This document shows positions 5,561-10,008 of a stretch of 10,008 nucleotides of DNA, piece after piece. The stretch lies in assembly GCA_964525595.1 (NCBI GenBank), contig CAZGHF010000019.1:1-10008 (forward strand), in the 5' to 3' direction. The notes below the pieces were generated by a model. That model was not told the DNA's origin, did no database searches, and saw only the letters and a list, made by a program, of their open reading frames with translations. Both the position numbers and the translations under genes were made by a program. The first letter of the stretch is position 1; every line of letters begins with the position of its first letter. The stretch comes from CAZGHF01 sp964525595 (lineage in GTDB: Bacteria > Patescibacteriota > Minisyncoccia > UBA6257 > GWB1-50-10).

Positions 5561-7725
5561 TACTCTAATTTTAAAGAAAGTATCTTGGAAATTCCATCCT
5601 CGCCCATGGTAACACCGTATAAGGCGTGGGCCGTTTCCATTGTCGCTCGGTTGTGGGTGACAAGAATAAATTGAGTATGTTTGGAAAACTCTTCAATAAG
5701 ATCGGCAAAACGGCGGGCGTTTTCTTCATCCAAAGCCGCATCAATCTCGTCTAAAACCAAAAAGGGCGGCGGGCTCACTGAAATAAGCGCAAAAAGCGCA
5801 GCTAAAGAAACTAAGCTCCTCTCGCCCCCGGAGAGCATCTCAATTCCCTTCAAGCTCTTCTGCGGCACATTCAAATCAATCTCTATTCCAGCTCTTAGTT
5901 CGCTGTCTTCTTTTTCTTCCCGCTCCGAAGGCTCTTCGGAGCGAGGCTCGCCCTCCTCGAGGGCGGCTTCTTCGTTTTCCACCTCACGCGGACGATAAGT
6001 CTGCAGTTTCAGTTTCGCCCGGCCGCCACCGAACATAAGCCGGAAGTATTTGTTAAACTCTTCGTTTATCTCTTTAAATGATGTCTTGAATTCGGAATGA
6101 ATTCTGTTCTCAAGCTCTTTTACGAGGCTCCTAAGGTCGGAAATTGCTGCTTCCAAATCAGTTACCTCTTTTTTAAGAAAACTATAGCGTTCTTCTTTTT
6201 CTTTTGCCTCCTCCACTAAACCTTCGTCAATCTCACCGATGGCAGCAAGCTCACCCCGAAAACGCATTATTTTCTTTTCTAAATCAGAGGAATCAATTTC
6301 TGTCTTGACCGCCGGCAAGTTTTTCAATTCTTCTGCCTTCCGGCCAGCAGTATGCCACTCTCTTTCCAACTCGGCAATCCGGAGCCCAACCTTCTCTTTT
6401 TCAAAAAGAGCGGATTGAATTTTTGCTTCCAGTTCTCGGAGTCCGTTTTTTCTCAACTCCAGCTTTTCAACTTCCTGTCGGAACTTCTGATTCAATTCTT
6501 CCTGAACGTAGGCTAAGCGCTCGCTTTCTTCCTCCAATTTTTTTATCTCGTCATCAATCGCTCGGAGCGACCTCTCAAGTTCCTCTTTTTTCTTTAGAGC
6601 ATCCTGGTTATCCCTCTCGTCTTTCTCCAAAATCTCCTTCAACTCAGAAACTAAACCCTTAAGTCTTTTTTTAATTTCACCCGCGTCATCAAATTCCAAA
6701 AGCTCTTCAATTTTCCTAACGAAACCTCTCACTTCCGCCTCAAACTCAGCGAAGGACGCTTGATCCCGAGGAACGGATTTTTTTATCTCAATTTCCGCTT
6801 CAAGCCGGCCTAAACTTTCCTTAAGGGAAAACTTTTTATTAAGAAGATTGTTCAAGTCGCTCCTTAATTTTTTGATTTTATCCGACTCCCTCGATTTCTC
6901 ATTTATATCCTTAAGGTTTTTCTCTATTTCTTTAACCTCTTCTTCTTTTTCCAATTTTTCCTTCCGGAGGTCGGCAATCGGCTCTTCGGTTTTCTTCGTA
7001 AGTTCGTTCAAGCGATGGAAATGAAAAGAAAAATATTCATTTTCATGAAGTTTAAGTTTTTCCTCTATATCACTCCTCTTCTCGAACCTGTTTTTCTGCC
7101 GCCGCAGAAGCCGCAAGTGCGGCGCAAGTTCCTCAATTTGCGCTTTAACTTTATCCAGGTTTATAAAGCTCTTATCAAGCCTTCTTTCGGCGGCGTGTTT
7201 TTTCAACCTGAATTCTTTAAGCCCCAGAATTTCCTCAATGAATTGTCTCCTTTCTTCCGGATTTGAACGGACAAAAATGTCACTCTCACCCTGACCAACT
7301 ATTGTAAGGCCTCGAGTACCAAGCTTTGCCCGGGCAATAATCGGTATCAAGTCTTTCAACCGAATAGTGTCCCCATTCCAGGAAAATTCGCTTGTGCCTG
7401 CCCGGTCTATTTTCCTCGTAAGCTCAATTTCCTCAGCGTCAACCGGAAAAACGCGGTCGCGATTGTCAAAATAAAGAGAAACCCGGGCAAGACCGACTGC
7501 CGTTTTTTTCGACGAACCGGCAAAAATAAGCTTGTCTAAGGTGTCTCCCCGAAGCTTTTTCGCTTCCCGCTCGCCCAAGACCCAGCGAAGAGCGTCAACA
7601 ATATTTGATTTACCCGAGCCGTTCGGTCCCACGATTGCCACCACTCTTTTCGGAAAATCAATAACTGTTTTACTGGCAAAAGATTTGAACCCCTGGAGTT
7701 CTATTCTCTTCAAAAAACTTACCAT
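5560..7725 (-). CDS. smc: Short SMC-type chromosome partition ATPase without a recognisable hinge
   Basis: SMC proteins are ABC-type ATPases that fold and segregate chromosomes. The head motifs are complete: Walker A GPNGSGKS (33-40), Q-loop at Q145, ABC signature LSGGE (631-635), Walker B FLVLDE (655-660), D-loop ALDEEN (664-669) and switch His H691. The N-terminal FLKRIELQGFKSF and the GLTIVGQGE segment are typical of true SMC rather than SbcC. At 721 residues it is far shorter than the usual 1150-1200. The region between the heads (about 170-560) is almost all charged coiled coil, with no Gly-rich hinge domain and no cysteine, so no zinc hook. A Pro-containing break near 312-350 (KKSVPRDQASF, then LLEFDDAGE) may be the turn between the two coil arms. 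Residues 586-603, between the head strand KLKLQTYRPR and GIEIDLN, are an acidic insert encoded by the palindromic element shared with nusB. The start follows GAAGG at good spacing; the stop overlaps the next start as TAATG. Confidence 0.92.
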   Translation of the reverse strand: MVSFLKRIELQGFKSFASKTVIDFPKRVVAIVGPNGSGKSNIVDALRWVLGEREAKKLRGDTLDKLIFAGSSKKTAVGLARVSLYFDNRDRVFPVDAEEIELTRKIDRAGTSEFSWNGDTIRLKDLIPIIARAKLGTRGLTIVGQGESDIFVRSNPEERRQFIEEILGLKEFRLKKHAAERRLDKSFINLDKVKAQIEELAPHLRLLRRQKNRFEKRSDIEEKLKLHENEYFSFHFHRLNELTKKTEEPIADLRKEKLEKEEEVKEIEKNLKDINEKSRESDKIKKLRSDLNNLLNKKFSLKESLGRLEAEIEIKKSVPRDQASFAEFEAEVRGFVRKIEELLEFDDAGEIKKRLKGLVSELKEILEKDERDNQDALKKKEELERSLRAIDDEIKKLEEESERLAYVQEELNQKFRQEVEKLELRKNGLRELEAKIQSALFEKEKVGLRIAELEREWHTAGRKAEELKNLPAVKTEIDSSDLEKKIMRFRGELAAIGEIDEGLVEEAKEKEERYSFLKKEVTDLEAAISDLRSLVKELENRIHSEFKTSFKEINEEFNKYFRLMFGGGRAKLKLQTYRPREVENEEAALEEGEPRSEEPSEREEKEDSELRAGIEIDLNVPQKSLKGIEMLSGGERSLVSLAALFALISVSPPPFLVLDEIDAALDEENARRFADLIEEFSKHTQFILVTHNRATMETAHALYGVTMGEDGISKILSLKLE
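5918..5969. repeat. Double-hairpin palindromic element, copy 1, inside smc
   Basis: The 52 bases match 8426-8477 at 51 positions. Hairpin one has arms 5921-5930 and 5934-5943 (10 bp, loop of 3). Hairpin two has arms 5950-5955 and 5959-5964, extendable by one C-G pair (5949/5965), with loop CTC. It encodes residues 586-603 of the SMC head, in a place where family members normally have a short surface loop before the GIEI strand, so it is a tolerated in-frame insertion. The single difference between copies changes Pro (here) to Ser (nusB). Confidence 0.87.
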
Positions 7726-7726
7726 A

Positions 7727-8413
7727 TTAACCTTCTAACTTCTTCAACGCCTCTTCCGCCGCTTTCATCTCCGCTTCCTGTTTTGAAGGACCCTTGCCCT
7801 CGGCTTCAATTTTATCGCCGAAAAAAACTCCGATTACAAATTCCTTGTTGTGGTCGGGTCCGCTCTCGGAAAGAACTTTGTAAACCGGCGTAACTTTCAA
7901 CTTTTCCTGAACGACTTCCTGAAGAGTGCTTTTTGAATCACAATAAAGTTTGTTCTTTATTACTTCGTCAAGGTGGCTCATTACGAATTTTTTAACGAAA
8001 GTTTCCGCCCCTCCGTAGCCGGCATCAAGATAAATTGCCCCGATTAGTGCCTCAATGGTGTTTGCGAGAATAACGTCGCGAGCCCGACCGGTGTCTTTAG
8101 CTTCTCCTTTAGAGAGACGCAAATATCCTTCCAGTCCAATTTCTTTGGCAACTCTAGAGAGCATTTGGTAATTAACGAGAGCCGCTCGTAAGCTGGTAAG
8201 ATGACCCTCCTGATAATTAGGATAAGCCTGAAAAAGATTTTCGGTAACGATGATTTCCAAAACTGCGTCGCCTAAAAACTCAAGTCGCTCGTTGTGAGCG
8301 CTGACTCTCGGGTACTCGTTCAAATAAGACCTGTGAGTAAGAGCTTCCCCTAAAAGAGTTTCGCTTTTAAAACTAAAACCGATTTTTTCTTCTAAACCTT
8401 TTAAGTCTTTCAT
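7727..8413 (-). CDS. rnc: Ribonuclease III
   Basis: RNase III cuts double-stranded RNA, notably the rRNA precursor stems and structured mRNAs. The 228-residue product has the normal two-domain layout. The endonuclease domain (about 1-150) carries the signature NERLEFLGDAVLE (41-53), with metal and catalytic residues E42, E45 and D49, and a second site motif NTIEALIGAIYLD (118-130) with E121. The double-stranded-RNA-binding domain (about 157-228) has STLQEVVQEK and a C-terminal GPSKQEAEMKAAEEAL helix. The position equivalent to E. coli D114 is N118, a conservative change at a metal-site residue; E121 and D49 are kept. I believe Asn is found here in other phyla, so I do not call it inactive. 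The start at 8413 overlaps the nusB stop (ATGA). smc follows one base after the stop, an rnc-smc pairing common in bacteria. Confidence 0.96.
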   Translation of the reverse strand: MKDLKGLEEKIGFSFKSETLLGEALTHRSYLNEYPRVSAHNERLEFLGDAVLEIIVTENLFQAYPNYQEGHLTSLRAALVNYQMLSRVAKEIGLEGYLRLSKGEAKDTGRARDVILANTIEALIGAIYLDAGYGGAETFVKKFVMSHLDEVIKNKLYCDSKSTLQEVVQEKLKVTPVYKVLSESGPDHNKEFVIGVFFGDKIEAEGKGPSKQEAEMKAAEEALKKLEG

Positions 8414-8907
8414 TCTTCTTTTTTCTCCCGCTCCGAAGACTCTTCGGAGCGAGGCTCGCCCTCCTCGAGGGCGGCTTTCTTTTCTTCTCTGGCCAACATC
8501 TCCCGATAAATTGTTCCCAGAACGCCATTTACAAATTTCGGCGAGTTCGGACCGCTGTAATTCTTGGCAATTTCAATTGCTTCATTAATTGCCACTTTGG
8601 GCGGCACCTCTTTTTTATCGGCATAAAGAAGTTCGTAAAGACCAATTCTTAAAACATTGCGGTCAACTATCGCAATTTTTGGAAGCGGCCAGTCCGGTGC
8701 CGCTTTTTCAATGATTTTGTCTATTTCCGCCAAGTGTTCAATTACCCCTTTTACAATTTTCCAAATGAACTCCGGCTCGTCTATCCCCTGACCGAAACTT
8801 TTCATGTTCCGGTCAACAATTTTTATCAAATCCGCCTCCCGCCCGTAGAAATCCCATTCGTAAAGGGACTGGAGAACTATTGTCCTTGCTAAATGTCTCG
8901 TGGCCAT
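8410..8907 (-). CDS. nusB: Transcription antitermination factor NusB
   Basis: NusB binds the boxA RNA of rRNA leaders together with NusE (S10) and assists processive transcription of rRNA operons. The 165-residue product shows the family pattern: N-terminal RHLARTIVLQSLYEWD (residues 4-19), the central PLPKIAIVDRNVLRIGLYEL block (74-93), and the C-terminal VAINEAIEIAKNYS and SPKFVNGVLG motifs (105-131). The conserved fold ends near residue 140. Residues 144-161 are an acidic tail encoded by a 52-bp double-hairpin element also found inside smc, so the tail is probably an in-frame insertion or 3' extension and not part of the NusB fold. No clear Shine-Dalgarno sequence precedes the ATG. The stop overlaps the rnc start as ATGA, so NusB and RNase III, both acting on rRNA maturation, should be translationally coupled. 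Confidence 0.95.
   Translation of the reverse strand: MATRHLARTIVLQSLYEWDFYGREADLIKIVDRNMKSFGQGIDEPEFIWKIVKGVIEHLAEIDKIIEKAAPDWPLPKIAIVDRNVLRIGLYELLYADKKEVPPKVAINEAIEIAKNYSGPNSPKFVNGVLGTIYREMLAREEKKAALEEGEPRSEESSEREKKEE
8426..8477. repeat. Double-hairpin palindromic element, copy 2, within the 3' end of nusB
   Basis: This 52-base segment matches 5918-5969 inside smc with one difference (A at 8439, G at 5931). It holds two adjacent hairpins, a stem with arms CGCTCCGAAG/CTTCGGAGCG and a second stem with GCCCTC/GAGGGC. It is read in the same frame in both genes, giving an acidic peptide with AALEEGEPRSEE in both. It encodes NusB residues 144-161 and ends about a dozen bases before the rnc start codon. 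The layout resembles the in-frame palindromic elements known from Rickettsia (RPE), but I cannot assign it to a named family. Confidence 0.85.
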
Positions 8908-8932
8908 AGTGATAAGTTGTTAAATTGCAAGC

Positions 8933-8947
8933 TCCGGGGTTCCCGGA
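8933..8947 (-). other. Small hairpin just after the rpmF stop
   Basis: Stem 8933-8938 with 8942-8947 (TCCGGG/CCCGGA), loop of three bases, beginning two bases after the rpmF stop codon on the minus strand. There is no downstream T-run, so read-through into nusB is expected. It may mark an mRNA processing or stability point between the highly expressed ribosomal gene and nusB. Confidence 0.35.
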
Positions 8948-8949
8948 AT

Positions 8950-9162
8950 TTAGGATTTGGTTTTTGTTTGTTTTTTAGTACTGGCAGATGCTTCAACTTT
9001 TTTGCTCTTTCCATAAGCGCCGCATTGAGAACAAATCCGGTGCGGTAGAGTCGGTCCCTTGCAGTTCGGACAAACAGAAATGCGCTTCTTCTTTAGCGCC
9101 TGTTGCGACCGCCGCCGGCCGACTTTCGATTTTGAATGATGTTTTTTCGGTACGCCACCCAT
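8950..9162 (-). CDS. rpmF: Large-subunit ribosomal protein bL32
   Basis: bL32 is a small zinc-binding protein of the 50S ribosomal subunit. The 70-residue product begins with MGGVPKK, matching the family MAVPK-type start, and continues with a strongly basic stretch including GRRRS. It then has two CxxC knuckles, C31-C34 and C44-C47, forming the four-cysteine zinc site of the zinc-containing form. Length is slightly above the usual 55-65 because of a Lys/Ser/Thr-rich C-terminal tail. The ATG at 9162 is the only start that keeps the conserved N-terminus. It is the first gene after the promoter candidate and is preceded by a structured leader without an obvious ribosome binding site. nusB follows after 42 bases; a 6-bp hairpin lies in that gap just after the stop. 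Confidence 0.95.
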   Translation of the reverse strand: MGGVPKKHHSKSKVGRRRSQQALKKKRISVCPNCKGPTLPHRICSQCGAYGKSKKVEASASTKKQTKTKS

Positions 9163-9166
9163 ATGC

Positions 9167-9221
9167 CAATGTGATTAAAATTTACGAGCCCAGTGCGAAG
9201 TAAATTTTACTATTCACATTG
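9167..9221 (-). promoter_or_regulatory. Stem-loop in the rpmF leader abutting the start codon
   Basis: A 55-base two-part stem: outer arms 9167-9174 and 9214-9221 (8 bp perfect), a small internal loop, then inner arms 9176-9184 and 9201-9209 (9 bp perfect), closing a 16-base loop. It ends four bases before the rpmF ATG. No Shine-Dalgarno sequence is visible between stem and start, so the initiation region would be partly occluded when folded. Ribosomal-protein genes are often autoregulated through such leaders, but I know of no described bL32 leader, and the role here is inference. Confidence 0.45.
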
Positions 9222-9226
9222 AGCAT

Positions 9227-9241
9227 CCCGCTGAAAGCGGG
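9227..9241 (-). promoter_or_regulatory. Small GC hairpin at the 5' end of the rpmF leader
   Basis: Six-base perfect stem (9227-9232 with 9236-9241) with a three-base loop, a few bases downstream of the predicted transcription start. It has no T-run, so it is not a terminator. A 5'-terminal hairpin can protect an mRNA from decay; that role is inferred. The 8-base word ACATTGAG flanks it as a direct repeat on the plus strand (9216-9223 and 9245-9252). Confidence 0.4.
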
Positions 9242-9252
9242 GTTACATTGAG

Positions 9253-9279
9253 ATTAAATTATTTCTATATAAACGTCAA
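9253..9279 (-). promoter_or_regulatory. Promoter candidate for the rpmF-nusB-rnc-smc group
   Basis: On the minus strand TTGACG (9279-9274; 5/6 of the -35 consensus) is followed after 15 bases by TTTAAT (9258-9253; 5/6 of the -10 consensus). Transcription would begin near 9246, giving a leader of about 84 bases before the rpmF ATG. The 15-base spacer is shorter than the ideal 17, and the region is AT-rich, so chance matches are possible. The position, between the rnhB 3' structure and rpmF, is where a promoter would be expected. Confidence 0.5.
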
Positions 9280-9282
9280 TCT

Positions 9283-9396
9283 ACGAACCTTTCCGTACTT
9301 CTCAGAACGAACTTTTCCGTATTCCCGTGAGGGAGGGTAAGACTTGGGCGTCGCCCTGGAGACACTCTCCCGAATGGGATATACGGAAAGGTCCGT
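9283..9396 (-). other. Structured intergenic element after rnhB, long stem with two alternative pairings
   Basis: Positions 9382-9396 pair with 9283-9297. All 15 positions pair if read as minus-strand RNA (one G-U wobble); read as plus-strand RNA the wobble becomes an A-C mismatch, which favours a minus-strand transcript. The stem begins at the last base of the rnhB stop. The proximal arm is repeated 24 bases away (9307-9321), and this second copy can pair with the same partner: 9314-9322 with 9381-9389 (9 bp), then after a one-base bulge 9323-9326 with 9376-9379. Inside lie 9331-9335 with 9367-9371 and the small hairpin 9346-9349/9353-9356. There is no T-run on either side, so it is not an ordinary intrinsic terminator. 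It could be an rnhB 3' UTR stabiliser, a small RNA or a palindromic repeat unit. I do not recognise it as SRP RNA, tmRNA, RNase P RNA or a known riboswitch. Confidence 0.6.
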
Positions 9397-9998
9397 TACA
9401 AAGTGAAAGTCAAACGATGAACTTCACTTGGCCCATGTTTTTTTATCGCCCTCTTGTGCTTTTTTGTCCCGTAACCCTTATGGTTTTTAAAACCGTACTC
9501 CGGATACTTTGTATGGAGCCTGACCATATGCTCATCTCTCTTAACCTTGGCAACAATTGAAGCCAGCTTTATGGCATTTATCTTTTCATCCCCTCTTATA
9601 AGAGTTTTTAGTCTATATTTTTTAGTCGTTGGTTTTTTATTCAGATATAGACTGCCATCCAAGTAAACATTACCTCTCTTTCTGCCGCAGCTCGCAACAA
9701 GCCTTTCATGAGCTCTCGTCGCCGCAAGATTTGCCGCCTTTGCAACGTTTTTCCTGTCCACAACTCCGGATGAGACACTCGATACCGCATATGAAACTCT
9801 CGGATGACTCTCCAAATAATCTGCCCATTTTTCTCTTTGTCTCGGGCTCAATTTTTTTGAATCTTTAAGCCTGGCCAAACTTTTTCTTCTGAGATTCAAT
9901 CCTTGAGGTATAACGAGGGCCGCAACAAAAAGCGGCCCGGCAAGCGCCCCCCGCCCGACTTCATCTATACCGATAATAAATTTCTTCTTTTTCAGCAC
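9396..9998 (-). CDS. rnhB: Ribonuclease HII
   Basis: RNase HII cuts the RNA strand of RNA/DNA hybrids and removes single misincorporated ribonucleotides from DNA in the cytoplasm. The 200-residue product has the family N-terminal motif GIDEVGRGALAGP (residues 10-22), with acidic pair D12/E13, a third acidic residue in YLDG (D114) and a fourth in RGDEK (D137). It also has the ASIVAKVKRD helix (146-155) and the C-terminal YGFKNHKGYGT segment. By alignment with the family these give a complete D-E-D-D metal site. Length is normal. The chosen start is GTG at 9998, nine codons before the first motif. The frame stays open upstream to the window edge 10 bases away, so a start outside the window is possible. 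The gene is followed by an inverted-repeat structure that begins at its stop codon, and then by the promoter candidate for the rpmF group, so it is probably transcribed separately from the downstream genes. Confidence 0.96.
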   Translation of the reverse strand: MLKKKKFIIGIDEVGRGALAGPLFVAALVIPQGLNLRRKSLARLKDSKKLSPRQREKWADYLESHPRVSYAVSSVSSGVVDRKNVAKAANLAATRAHERLVASCGRKRGNVYLDGSLYLNKKPTTKKYRLKTLIRGDEKINAIKLASIVAKVKRDEHMVRLHTKYPEYGFKNHKGYGTKKHKRAIKKHGPSEVHRLTFTL

Positions 9999-10008
9999 TA
10001 AATAAATT

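Noticed and set aside
5560..7725. SMC-like protein as SbcC/Rad50
   Set aside because: No CxxC zinc hook (no cysteine at all), no sbcD neighbour, and the N-terminal and GQGE motifs match SMC.
9216..9252. ACATTGAG direct repeats as a target-site duplication of a mobile element
   Set aside because: Only eight bases long around a tiny hairpin, with no terminal repeats or transposase; probably chance or leader structure.
9283..9396. SRP RNA, RNase P RNA or glycine riboswitch in the rnhB-rpmF spacer
   Set aside because: Short resemblances such as GGAAAGGTCCG exist, but the conserved cores of these RNAs are missing.

Overview
The window looks like part of a small bacterial genome, most likely a candidate-phyla-radiation (Patescibacteria, Parcubacteria-like) lineage. 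This is an inference from the short hinge-less SMC, the tight packing and start/stop overlaps, and tandem giant Cys-rich zinc-ribbon proteins of unknown function. TGA works as a stop in the ATGA overlaps, so the recoded TGA of some CPR lineages does not apply. All eight genes are on the minus strand, so the window reads biologically from right to left.

Right part (9998 to 7727): rnhB (RNase HII), then a 233-base spacer, then rpmF (bL32), nusB and rnc (RNase III). The spacer holds a long unexplained inverted-repeat structure just after the rnhB stop, a good promoter candidate (9253-9279), and a structured leader running almost to the rpmF start. nusB and rnc overlap by ATGA; rnc and smc are one base apart.

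Middle (7725 to 5560): an SMC-type ATPase of only 721 residues. It has complete head motifs but no recognisable hinge. Its head carries an acidic insert encoded by a 52-bp double-hairpin element that also forms the C-terminal tail of NusB. The element is in the same reading frame in both genes, as in palindromic elements that insert in frame into coding sequence.

Left part (5560 to 167): three tandem paralogues of 576-601 residues, here called A, B and C, each with N-terminal paired CxxC ribbons, two tandem Cys-rich repeat domains and a C-terminal Cys/His ribbon. A is coupled to smc (TAATG) and B to C (ATGA). A and C share a nearly perfect 211-bp module made of the last 55 codons, the stop and a perfect 40-44-bp palindrome. 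Just beyond the palindrome after A lies an out-of-frame remnant of another family C-terminus that still ends in an ATGA overlap with B. The likely history is that A once overlapped B directly, and a palindrome-ended 3' module was later copied between A and C, displacing the old tail. This tail-exchange module is the strongest candidate for something undescribed here; its mechanism is unknown.
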